DNA of 11,850 bases from assembly GCA_031265635.1 (NCBI GenBank), contig JAISCK010000238.1, positions 1 through 11,850 on the forward strand, read 5' to 3'. Of this stretch, positions 1 through 6,822 are shown in pieces. Numbering within the stretch: the stretch's first letter is position 1; each line of letters starts with the position of its first letter. A program made the translations under genes and the position numbers. The notes beneath the pieces were generated by a model. The model was not told where the DNA came from. It saw nothing but the letters and a program-made list of their open reading frames with translations, and made no database searches. This DNA is from Spirochaetaceae bacterium (lineage in GTDB: Bacteria; Spirochaetota; Spirochaetia; Treponematales; Breznakiellaceae).

Positions 1-52
1 GGTTGCTTTTTCCCGGCGTATCTGGTATCTTCAAACTCAAGAGGAGCTATAA
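1..52 (+). other. Window edge; possible tail of an upstream gene
   Basis: All three forward frames are open through most of this stretch, so no gene can be assigned with confidence. One frame (from base 2) ends in TAA at 50-52, overlapping the ATG of the next gene by one base. That layout is the same kind as the 3178 junction in this window and would suit the last 16 codons of an upstream operon member. The stretch also carries the Shine-Dalgarno sequence AGAGGAG (40-46) of the 77-aa gene. No promoter is evident. Confidence 0.25.
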
Positions 53-285
53 TGAGTGTACGGGCAACAGAACGGCTTATTGGCGAGATTGTAATTGTAC
101 CGGGGCTTGACAACAGTCCCTGTATGGTGGTCCGGAATGTGGATATCGAGTCTAAACTGGTTACCACAGCATGGTTTTCAGACGCCCACGAGGGTCAGGA
201 AGGCGTATTTCCCGCTACCGCCCTGGACAGGGTGGATGCTTCGGAGGCGGCCCAAAAACCCGCCCCCCGCAAGGGAAAGAAATAA
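52..285 (+). CDS. Small conserved-looking protein, possibly DUF2158/YodC-like (77 aa)
   Basis: The start is set by AGAGGAG at 40-46, five bases before the ATG at 52. The frame is open further upstream, but no other start has such a ribosome binding site. Residues 8-62 look like a compact beta-rich domain, with a short valine-rich strand (GEIVIVPG), a PCMVV segment, TAWFSD around residues 39-44 and FPATALDRV at 53-61. This pattern, with a tryptophan-containing strand followed by a FP-x-x-x-L motif, recalls the small SH3-like DUF2158/YodC proteins, but the match is from memory and tentative. The last 15 or so residues are a disordered, proline- and lysine-rich basic tail (PAPRKGKK) that could contact nucleic acid. 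There are no signal peptide or membrane segments, so it is probably cytoplasmic. A 145-bp gap separates it from the next gene. The function is unknown. Confidence 0.8.
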   Translation: MSVRATERLIGEIVIVPGLDNSPCMVVRNVDIESKLVTTAWFSDAHEGQEGVFPATALDRVDASEAAQKPAPRKGKK

Positions 286-320
286 AAAAGCCTGACGCCG
301 GATTTCCAAAAAATTCCAAA

Positions 321-418
321 GGACTTGGGGAAGCTGTCCGGGCAGGTTTTTCAAACTTTTCGGAGGCTCTTTCAAAATTTCAATTTTGAAATTGGCTCTT
401 CGGACAGCCCTGAAGTCC
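321..418. repeat. Nested inverted repeat in the gap before the cysteine-cluster gene
   Basis: The outer arms are GGACTT (321-326) with AAGTCC (413-418) and GCTGTCCG (333-340) with CGGACAGC (401-408), all perfect. Nested inside is a second palindrome, TTTCAAAATT (370-379) and AATTTTGAAA (382-391), separated by only two bases. The whole can fold as a long stem with an apical hairpin, or extrude as a cruciform. No T-run follows, so it is not a classic intrinsic terminator. It resembles a dispersed palindromic element or an mRNA stability/processing structure. The inner TTTCAAA/TTTGAAA core recurs after rpoD (6755-6780). The rest of the gap (286-320, 419-430) shows nothing else I can name. Confidence 0.6.
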
Positions 419-430
419 CATAACGAAAAC

Positions 431-904
431 ATGATATCCGTCCAGCCATTTTACGCGCGGGGTCTCAATTTTTCCTGCCGGCGCTGCTCGGCCTGCTGCC
501 GTTTTGATCCGGGTTTTGTTTTTCTCCGCAAGGCGGATATAGACGCCCTTATCACCGCTGTCGCCATGGAAGAAGACGCCTTCATCAGAACCTATTGCCG
601 CTGGGTTCCGGGTTTTTTTGACTCAAATAGCCCGGAAAGTCCGGCTCAGGAGCTGCTTTCCCTGAAGGAAAAGTCCGGTTTTGACTGCATTTTCTGGAAA
701 AACGGCTGTACGGTCTATGAAAAGCGGCCCCTGCAGTGCAGAACTTTTCCTTTTTGGGAATCTATAGTACACTCTTCCGTATCGTGGAACGAACTTATGA
801 GGGATTGTCCGGGTATGGGGAAGGGCAGGGCCTATAGCCGGGCCGAAATAGAAATTATGCTTGCCCGGAGTTCTTCTGAGCCGATAATAACAAGGACGGT
901 TTAA
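431..904 (+). CDS. YkgJ-family cysteine-cluster protein (157 aa)
   Basis: This protein belongs to the YkgJ/CxxCxxCC family, which is thought to bind zinc or an iron-sulfur cluster. Its biochemical role is not established. Visible motifs are C-x2-C-x2-CC at residues 16-23, YCRWVPG at about 55-61, C86 and C93 (CIFWKNGC), RPLQCRTFPFW at about 99-109 with C103, and CPG with C126. That makes nine cysteines in the typical spacing and a typical family length. The frame is open back to a TTG at 386, but that codon sits inside the inverted repeat. I chose the ATG at 431 because it leaves ten residues before the conserved G-L-x-F-S-C start of the domain. No good Shine-Dalgarno precedes either candidate, so the start is less certain than the gene. 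It has no membrane segment or signal peptide. It is the first gene of the block ending with rpoD, eight bases before the hydrolase gene. Confidence 0.88.
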   Translation: MISVQPFYARGLNFSCRRCSACCRFDPGFVFLRKADIDALITAVAMEEDAFIRTYCRWVPGFFDSNSPESPAQELLSLKEKSGFDCIFWKNGCTVYEKRPLQCRTFPFWESIVHSSVSWNELMRDCPGMGKGRAYSRAEIEIMLARSSSEPIITRTV

Positions 905-912
905 GGGTAAAA

Positions 913-1857
913 ATGCGCATCCGTTTTTGGGGGGTCCGCGGGTCCCTTCCGGCGCCGCAGGAACCGGACCAGATAAAAAGTAAAATCTCGGCGATCATCG
1001 AGAGGCTCAGTCCCGAGGACCTGGAGAGCCAGCAGAGCAGGGAACGTTTTCTGGCGAACCTTCCTCCCTGGCTTTTCGGCACCGTGGGGGGCAACAGCCC
1101 CTGCGTGGAACTCAGGCCCCGCAAGGGCGGCAGCGAGGTGATGATTTTTGACGCCGGAACCGGCATCAGGGGGCTGGGCACGGCCCTGACCAGGGAAAAA
1201 ATAAAAGACCTTTGCTGCCACGTGTTTTTTTCCCATTTTCACTGGGATCATTTGCAGGGGCTGCCCTTTTTCGGGCCCGCCTACGACCCGTCGGTGCATA
1301 TCATCTTTCATTCCCCCATGTCCAATCTGGAAACAACGCTTCACGGCCAGATGAGTTCTCCGTATTTCCCGGTACACATGGAATCCATGGGTTCCCGCAA
1401 GAGTTTTGACATATTGACCGGCGGCTTTACCCTGGGAGAACTCACGGTATCCTATAAAAAGATGAACCATCCCGGCGATTCCTATTCGTACCGCATTGAC
1501 GACGGGGAGCATGTGTTTATCTATGCCACCGATACGGAACTTTCGGCCAACGACTTTCTGAAAAACGAGGAAAACAGTTCCTACTTTGAAAACGCCGATC
1601 TTATTGTCATCGACTCCCAGTACACCCTGGGGGAAGCCATAGAAAAATACAACTGGGGCCACAGCGCCTTCAGCCTGGCGGTTGACTTTGCCGCCAACTG
1701 GTCAATCAAACACATGGTGCTTTTTCATCATGACCCTACCTACGACGACAGGAAACTCTATAATATACTCCAGTCGGCCAGATGGTATTCCGACCGCATG
1801 GGTATCAAGGGGGTTAAAATAACCCTTGCCAGGGAAGGTTTGGAAATAGTTCTGTAG
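913..1857 (+). CDS. MBL-fold metallohydrolase, cyclic-phosphodiesterase-like (314 aa)
   Basis: This is a metallo-beta-lactamase-fold hydrolase of the COG1235-like group, related to class II cyclic-nucleotide phosphodiesterases and beta-CASP-free phosphodiesterases. The N-terminal strand RIRFWGVRGS leads into GGNSPCVEL (59-67), a family signature. FDAGTG follows at 79-84, then the metal site HFHWDH (H108, H110, D112, H113). Further ligands are probably H186 (NHPGDS), D207 (ATDTE) and H272/H273 in HHDP, with NWGH at 247-250 near the active site. All ligands expected for a dinuclear site are present, so it should be active. The substrate cannot be read from the sequence; a phosphodiester is most likely. 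There is no signal peptide, so it is cytoplasmic. Residues 15-55, between the first strand and GGNSP, form an extended charged insertion. The gene starts eight bases after its neighbour and ends two bases before the next, consistent with one operon. Confidence 0.9.
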   Translation: MRIRFWGVRGSLPAPQEPDQIKSKISAIIERLSPEDLESQQSRERFLANLPPWLFGTVGGNSPCVELRPRKGGSEVMIFDAGTGIRGLGTALTREKIKDLCCHVFFSHFHWDHLQGLPFFGPAYDPSVHIIFHSPMSNLETTLHGQMSSPYFPVHMESMGSRKSFDILTGGFTLGELTVSYKKMNHPGDSYSYRIDDGEHVFIYATDTELSANDFLKNEENSSYFENADLIVIDSQYTLGEAIEKYNWGHSAFSLAVDFAANWSIKHMVLFHHDPTYDDRKLYNILQSARWYSDRMGIKGVKITLAREGLEIVL

Positions 1858-1859
1858 CC

Positions 1860-2066
1860 ATGGAACAGCGGGAACCGGGCCTGTTTTTACTACTTGACGA
1901 TATCGCTGTTTTGTGCGGCCTGCTCAAACCCATGGAGGAAAGGCTCAGCGCCGCCGAACGCGCGGTGCTTTCGCGTATGGAAAAGGAACTGTACAGCCGC
2001 CTGTCCATAGAAGAAGCGGCAAAACTCCTCGGCCATACGGGAAGATCCGGACAGGAGGGCCGGTGA
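1860..2066 (+). CDS. Unknown 68-aa protein coupled to mltG
   Basis: I do not recognise this protein. It starts two bases after the hydrolase stop codon, and its TGA (2064-2066) overlaps the GTG start of mltG by two bases. The arrangement implies real translation and coupling to mltG. The sequence is mostly helical: a hydrophobic, leucine-rich helix at about residues 7-22, then an amphipathic, glutamate-rich helix at about 25-46, then LSIEEAAKLLGHTG at 48-61, which resembles one helix-turn of a DNA-binding or recognition element but is too short to call. The C-terminus is glycine-rich and polar, probably because it overlaps the mltG ribosome binding site. It has no cysteine cluster or confident membrane span. 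The first helix could be membrane-associated or form a coiled-coil partner. Codon use matches its neighbours. Confidence 0.7.
   Translation: MEQREPGLFLLLDDIAVLCGLLKPMEERLSAAERAVLSRMEKELYSRLSIEEAAKLLGHTGRSGQEGR
2053..2058 (+). promoter_or_regulatory. Ribosome binding site that sets the mltG start
   Basis: AGGAGG lies four bases before the GTG at 2063. The mltG frame is open back to an ATG at 1913, but the translation upstream of 2063 is a shadow of the 68-aa gene. This Shine-Dalgarno, inside the end of the 68-aa gene, fixes the start at 2063. Confidence 0.85.
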
Positions 2067-3178
2067 AAAAAAAAGGCGATCACGGGCGGGAAGGCGCGCC
2101 GCTGGGCTTTGCCTTCCGTTCCCTGGCGGGTTTTCTTGCCGTCCTCACCGGAACCGTTCTCTGCGCCGCTGTTCTGGGCCTCGGCGTTTTTATGTACCTC
2201 AACCTGCCGCCCAAAGAAGCTCCCGTTATACCCGCCGGCGTTGAAACCCTCGCCTTTGGAGACGACGGAGCGCTCATCTTTGATGTGCGGAACGGTGAAA
2301 GCGCCGCTTCGGTGGGCAGGCGGCTCGAAGAAGCCGGGCTTATCAAAAGCGCCCTGCTCTGGTCCCTGCTTTTCCGCGCCGGCAGCGAAACCGTCAAGGC
2401 CGGGGTCTACAGCCTTGCCCTTCCCCTGAGCCAGCTTGAGATACGTTCCATACTTGTGTCGGGAAGGCAGCTTCTGGTACGGGTTACTTTCCCCGAAGGG
2501 GGAACCCTCAAAAAATCCGCCGGGATTCTTGAGGAAGCGGGCATCTGTCCGGCAGGGGAATTCCTCGCCGCCGCCGGTAACGCCGCGCTCAGGGAAAGCT
2601 ACGGCGTCGGCGGAGAAACCATGGAAGGCTACCTCTACCCGGACACCTACCTCTTTCCCAGGGCCTATCCCGCCGGACAGGTTGTAAAAACAATGGCGGA
2701 TACGTTTTTCAAAAGGCTTGCCGCCATTGACGCAAGGATACTGGGCCTTTCCCGTGAAGAACTCAACAGGACCGTCATCGTCGCCTCCATAGTTGAACGG
2801 GAATACAGGGTTGCCGCCGAGGCGCCCCTCATGGCGGGAGTTTTCTACAACAGGCTCCGCATAGGCATGGCCCTCCAGTCCTGCGCCACCGTTGAGTATG
2901 TCATTACCGAAATACAGGACAGGCCCCATCCCGACGTACTCTACAACAGGGACATTGAACTGCGGGACCCTTACAATACCTACATACGGCCGGGGCTTCC
3001 CCCCGGACCTATTTCCGCCCCCGGCGAGACAGCCCTGAGGGCGGCCCTGTATCCCGAATCAAGCAATTACCTTTACTTCAGGCTCATTGACCCCGGAGCC
3101 GGGCGGCATTATTTTTCCCAGACCCTTGACGACCATATCAAGGCCGGCGTCCTCTATGTAAAGCGGAGTTCTTTCTGA
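2063..3178 (+). CDS. mltG: Endolytic murein transglycosylase MltG (371 aa)
   Basis: MltG (YceG) is an inner-membrane lytic transglycosylase that cleaves nascent glycan strands and is thought to terminate peptidoglycan polymerisation. A short basic N-terminus (KKK, R9, R19) precedes one membrane anchor at about residues 20-46, so the rest is periplasmic. A LysM-like region at about 70-140 contains the typical SAASVGRRLEEAGLI segment. The catalytic domain carries EGYLYPDTY at about 188-196, ASIVERE with the predicted catalytic glutamate E245 (E218 in E. coli), FYNRLRIGMALQS, and YNTY-x-x-x-GLPPGPIS at about 304-318. The usual LQSDPTV motif reads LQSCATV here (C274, A275). The length is normal for the family. 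The start is GTG, chosen from its ribosome binding site. The gene overlaps the upstream small gene by four bases and dnaG by one base. Confidence 0.96.
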   Translation: MKKKGDHGREGAPLGFAFRSLAGFLAVLTGTVLCAAVLGLGVFMYLNLPPKEAPVIPAGVETLAFGDDGALIFDVRNGESAASVGRRLEEAGLIKSALLWSLLFRAGSETVKAGVYSLALPLSQLEIRSILVSGRQLLVRVTFPEGGTLKKSAGILEEAGICPAGEFLAAAGNAALRESYGVGGETMEGYLYPDTYLFPRAYPAGQVVKTMADTFFKRLAAIDARILGLSREELNRTVIVASIVEREYRVAAEAPLMAGVFYNRLRIGMALQSCATVEYVITEIQDRPHPDVLYNRDIELRDPYNTYIRPGLPPGPISAPGETALRAALYPESSNYLYFRLIDPGAGRHYFSQTLDDHIKAGVLYVKRSSF

Positions 3179-4995
3179 TGGCCCATATCTCCGAGTCAAG
3201 CATCGCGGAGGTACAGAACAGGGCCGATATTGTAAGCGTCGTGGGCGAGTATGTCAGGCTCGAAAAACGGGGCGGACGCTATTGGGGGCTCTGTCCCTTT
3301 CACAATGAAAAAACCCCCTCTTTCTCGGTGGACCCGGACAGGAAGATGTATTACTGCTTCGGCTGCCACAAGGGCGGCGGCGTCATCAACTTTCTCATGG
3401 AAACCGAAAAGCTCAGTTATCCTCAGGCGATAGAAAGCCTGGCAAAACGGTTCGGCGTGTCTGTTATCTATACGGACCAGGGCGCTCCGTCCAAAGAAGA
3501 CAAGGAGCGCGAACAGAAAACCGAGGCCCTCGAAGAGCTTTACCGCCGGGTCGCGGGCAGTTTTCATCATATTTTACTCGAAAAACCTGAAGGAGACGCG
3601 GCAAAGCGGTATATTAAAAGCCGGGGAATATCGGACGAAATGACGGAACGGTTCAGGCTTGGGTTTGCTCCTGACGACAGGTATTGGCTGCACGGTTTTC
3701 TGGCCAAAAAAGGCTATTCGGACGCCTTTCTTGACCAAAGCGGCCTCTTTGCCCGGAACAACAAAACAGCGTCCTTTTTTTCAGGACGGCTTATGTTTCC
3801 CATTTCGGACCGCCGGGGACGCACCGTGGCCTTCGGGGGGAGAACGCTTACGGACGGTAAAACCGAACCCAAGTACATCAATTCGGCGGAGTCGGGTTTT
3901 TACAAAAAAAGGGAGACCCTTTTCGCCATTGATCTGGCCCTGGCGGAAATACGGAAAACCAGGGAAGTCTACCTTGCCGAAGGCTATATGGACGTAATCA
4001 GCCTGCATCAGGGCGGCGTGACCAACGCCGTGGCCCCCCTGGGAACCGCCTTTACCGCCGAACAGGCCCGTCTTCTGGGGCGCTGGGCCGAAAAGGTCTA
4101 TATTATTTTTGATTCGGACAGCGCCGGGCAGAACGCGGCGTTCAAAGCTATATTGACGCTGAGGAATTCGGGGCTTTCCGCCGGGGTTGTGGACATGCGG
4201 CAGGGCCTTTTGGACTATCTGGGAGACGGAAACCAGGGAGACGCGGAAAAAATCAAGGATCCGGCGGACATTTTGCAGAATTTCGGCCCCGAGGCGTTGC
4301 AAAAGAGCGTGAAATGTTTTATAACAGACTTTGAATATTTATTGAAGCGGAGCAGGTCTCTTTTTGATATATCCGTTTCCGAAGGAGCGTCCCAGGGGGT
4401 GGCTTTTTTATTTCCCTACCTGGATACCCTTGATTCGGAGGTTGCGAGGGACAGCGCGGTGCGGAGGATAGCCGAATTTTTCGGCGCCGATCCCCTTGCC
4501 GTTACGCGGGATTACCGGAACAGAAAGACCGGCGCGCCTGTACGGAGCGAGGCCGCTTTGCCGCGCCTCAGGATGAACGATGAATTATTTTTGCTTATAT
4601 CGGTTTTTGTGAATCATGGTCTGTATCCTAAACTGCGTTCAGAAGTTTCGCTGAAGGAGGTAAAGGATCCCGGGGCCAGGGAACTTTTTATAGCCCTGGA
4701 AGAATGGTACCGGAATGACACTCCGGGTATCGATGATCTTTTTAACCGTATTGAACAGCCCGGTCTTAAACGCTTTGTCATGGAACAGGCCGGATCAGAC
4801 GCCTTTAAGGTCAATCCGGAGCTGGCCGTTGCCGACGGAATACGGCGGATCAAGCAGAAAGGGCTTGAAGGCAGGCGAAAAGAAATTATCGCCGAGTTGC
4901 GAATGGTCCGCGGCGGGTCCCGCACGGACGAACTTCTCCTTGAAAAAGTGCACATTGATGCCGAACTACGCCGAATTAAGGAAGCCAAGGAATGA
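3178..4995 (+). CDS. dnaG: DNA primase DnaG (605 aa)
   Basis: DnaG makes RNA primers for lagging-strand synthesis and acts with the replicative helicase DnaB. The N-terminal CHC2 zinc finger is intact: C39, H42 (CPFH), C60 and C63 (CFGC), followed by KGGG. The RNA polymerase core has FGGRTL at about 219-224 and PKYINSAES at 231-239. The Toprim metal site shows E268 in EGYMDV and D312/D314 in DSDSAG. The C-terminal part, from about 470, is helical and should bind DnaB. Between the Toprim strands and the conserved DPADIL (361-366) there is an unusual glycine- and aspartate-rich stretch at about 343-360, where other primases have a short loop. The ATG overlaps the mltG stop codon (TGATG), and the TGA overlaps the rpoD ATG (ATGA). 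Translation of the three genes is therefore probably coupled. Confidence 0.98.
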   Translation: MAHISESSIAEVQNRADIVSVVGEYVRLEKRGGRYWGLCPFHNEKTPSFSVDPDRKMYYCFGCHKGGGVINFLMETEKLSYPQAIESLAKRFGVSVIYTDQGAPSKEDKEREQKTEALEELYRRVAGSFHHILLEKPEGDAAKRYIKSRGISDEMTERFRLGFAPDDRYWLHGFLAKKGYSDAFLDQSGLFARNNKTASFFSGRLMFPISDRRGRTVAFGGRTLTDGKTEPKYINSAESGFYKKRETLFAIDLALAEIRKTREVYLAEGYMDVISLHQGGVTNAVAPLGTAFTAEQARLLGRWAEKVYIIFDSDSAGQNAAFKAILTLRNSGLSAGVVDMRQGLLDYLGDGNQGDAEKIKDPADILQNFGPEALQKSVKCFITDFEYLLKRSRSLFDISVSEGASQGVAFLFPYLDTLDSEVARDSAVRRIAEFFGADPLAVTRDYRNRKTGAPVRSEAALPRLRMNDELFLLISVFVNHGLYPKLRSEVSLKEVKDPGARELFIALEEWYRNDTPGIDDLFNRIEQPGLKRFVMEQAGSDAFKVNPELAVADGIRRIKQKGLEGRRKEIIAELRMVRGGSRTDELLLEKVHIDAELRRIKEAKE

Positions 4996-6746
4996 CGGAT
5001 TTGTCAAAGCCGGATGTGGCGATTGATCCCGCTGTCGTAAAGCTGATCGAATACGCGAAAGGAAAGAAAGTTCTTTCGTATGACGAACTTTCCGATTTTT
5101 TGCCCGAACATATTGCCAATTCCGACAAGATTGAACAGGTGCTGGCGATACTCGAATCCAACAATGTCCAGATTGTTGAGGAAGACACCCTGGGAGACGA
5201 GGAATCTGGTTCCGAGACCCCCAAGGAAACCGAAAACGAAAAAAAACGCCTGGTGTACAACAACAAGGAAAGTTCCGTTGACGATCCCATCAGGCTCTAC
5301 CTCAGGGAAATAGGCAAAGAAAATCTCCTCACCGCCGAGCAGGAGGTGGAGCTTTCCAAGCAGATGGAAGACGGGGAAAACATCATCAAGGGCGTCATCA
5401 AAAAATCGGGGATGATTATTCCCGAATTTTATTCTATCGCGCAAAGGGCCTTTTCAAAAAAAGACCCCAGGGAAATGAGCCTTTCAAAAAAAGAAATCAC
5501 CGAATACATGACCGAAAGGCGGCGCTTAAACCAGTTCTACAAGGAAACCCTGAGGCTCATAGGCGCCGACTTAAAATCCTACATAGAGGTCAAGCGCCGG
5601 CTCATCAGCCGCGGCAACGATATTTTTGAAGACAGGGAACTTACGGGGCTCAGGAAAAGACTGCTCCGCGTCATCGCCGGCGTGCAGATACATCCCGAGG
5701 AGATAAACGATTTTTCCGATAAATTTGTCCAGGCGTCCAAACGCATAAAGCGCTACAAGAAGGAACAGGAAAAAATTGAAAAGCGGCTCCGGGTCGCGTC
5801 CCTCAAGGAACTGAGGACCCTGGGCAGGGCCCTGACCATCAAGACGGACCGGGAACGGCTTGAAGAGGAACTGGGCCTGGGTTCCGACGAGATCAAGGAA
5901 CTTATCAGGCATATCCAGGTAACGGAGAAAAAACTCCACCAGATGGAAGCCGAGTTCGAGGAATCCATCGAGAACATCAACGCCATGTCAAGGGAAATCA
6001 ACCGGGGCAGGCTCATGATGAAGAGCGCCAAAGACAGGCTCATCAAGGCCAATCTCAGGCTGGTAGTGTCCATAGCGAAGAAGTACACCAACAGGGGCCT
6101 CCATTTCTTCGACCTGGTCCAGGAAGGAAACATAGGCCTCATCAAGGCTGTGGAAAAATTCGAATACCAGAAGGGCTTTAAGTTTTCAACCTACGCGACC
6201 TGGTGGATACGCCAGGCCATTACCCGTTCCATTTCGGACCAGGCCAGGACCATACGGGTGCCTGTTCACATGATAGAACAGATCAACAAGGTTGTACGGG
6301 AATCCCGGCAGCTCATGCAGGTTCTGGGCAGGGAGCCCAACGACGAGGAAATAGCCGAAAAGCTCGGCTGGACCGCCCAGCGGGTTAAATCGGTCAAGAA
6401 TGTCGCCAGGGAACCCATAAGCCTCGAAACCCCCATAGGCGAGGAGGAAGATTCCCTTTTGGGAGATTTTATCGAGGACAAGGACGTGGAAAACCCGGCG
6501 AACCAGACCGCCTTTACCCTGCTCCAGGAACAGCTTGGCGGGGTGCTTTCCACCCTTCCCGAAAGGGAGCAGGAAGTGCTCAAAATGCGTTTCGGCCTTG
6601 ACGACGGCTATTCCCTGACCCTTGAAGAAGTGGGGCTTTACTTTAACGTTACCCGCGAGAGGATACGCCAGATTGAAGCCAAGGCCCTGCGGAGGCTCAG
6701 ACATCCCAAGCGGAGCAGAAAACTGAAAGATTATTTGGATCACTAA
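4992..6746 (+). CDS. rpoD: Primary RNA polymerase sigma factor RpoD (584 aa)
   Basis: This is the housekeeping sigma-70 factor that directs RNA polymerase to -35/-10 promoters. Region 1.1 spans about residues 8-65, followed by an acidic linker and region 1.2 (DDPIRLYLREIG, about 97-108). A non-conserved domain of roughly 200 residues, highly charged and helical, covers about 135-340. Region 2 starts at LIKANLRLVVSIAKKY (about 350-365) and includes the -10 recognition and melting segment around YATWWIRQAI to RVPVHM (401-427). Region 3 follows (about 430-500). Region 4 has LPEREQEVLKMRFGL (about 522-536) and the -35 helix-turn-helix ending ERIRQIEAKALRRLRHP (556-572). The presence of regions 1.1 and 1.2 and the large insert marks it as the primary sigma. 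It follows dnaG with an ATGA overlap; TTAAGGAAG lies just upstream as a ribosome binding site. Confidence 0.98.
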   Translation: MTDLSKPDVAIDPAVVKLIEYAKGKKVLSYDELSDFLPEHIANSDKIEQVLAILESNNVQIVEEDTLGDEESGSETPKETENEKKRLVYNNKESSVDDPIRLYLREIGKENLLTAEQEVELSKQMEDGENIIKGVIKKSGMIIPEFYSIAQRAFSKKDPREMSLSKKEITEYMTERRRLNQFYKETLRLIGADLKSYIEVKRRLISRGNDIFEDRELTGLRKRLLRVIAGVQIHPEEINDFSDKFVQASKRIKRYKKEQEKIEKRLRVASLKELRTLGRALTIKTDRERLEEELGLGSDEIKELIRHIQVTEKKLHQMEAEFEESIENINAMSREINRGRLMMKSAKDRLIKANLRLVVSIAKKYTNRGLHFFDLVQEGNIGLIKAVEKFEYQKGFKFSTYATWWIRQAITRSISDQARTIRVPVHMIEQINKVVRESRQLMQVLGREPNDEEIAEKLGWTAQRVKSVKNVAREPISLETPIGEEEDSLLGDFIEDKDVENPANQTAFTLLQEQLGGVLSTLPEREQEVLKMRFGLDDGYSLTLEEVGLYFNVTRERIRQIEAKALRRLRHPKRSRKLKDYLDH

Positions 6747-6791
6747 ATTGAAGCTGTTTCAAATTTGAAGTTTTGAAACAAGTTCAATTTA
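6744..6791. repeat. Symmetric hairpin starting at the rpoD stop codon
   Basis: TAAATTGAA (6744-6752) pairs with TTCAATTTA (6783-6791), and TGTTTCAAA (6755-6763) pairs with TTTGAAACA (6772-6780). A 2x2 internal loop separates the two stems, and the terminal loop has eight bases. Both arms are perfect 9-mers, and the rpoD stop codon is part of the stem. It is AT-rich in a GC-rich genome and lacks a long T-run, so termination would be partial at best. It could protect the rpoD mRNA 3' end, attenuate read-through into the zinc-ribbon gene, or be one member of a dispersed palindrome family with 370-391. The bases from 6792 to 6822 hold the AGAGG ribosome binding site (6812-6816) of the next gene and only weak -10-like AT-rich sequence. 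Confidence 0.65.
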
Positions 6792-6822
6792 TTAAATTTT
6801 ACCGTGTACAAAGAGGTTATGT

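Noticed and set aside
386..430. TTG at 386 as the start of the cysteine-cluster protein
   Set aside because: It lies within the nested palindrome and adds 15 residues with no family support; GGAGG at 362-366 is about 19 bases away, too far. Kept only as a minor alternative.
901..1662. 253-codon open frame on the minus strand over the MBL hydrolase gene
   Set aside because: It is an antisense shadow of a gene with a complete metal-binding motif; no family features are visible.
1814..2929. 371-codon open frame on the minus strand over mltG and its neighbours
   Set aside because: It is antisense to three well-supported genes, has no ribosome binding site worth naming and no recognisable domain. 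Long antisense frames are expected from the GC-biased codon use.
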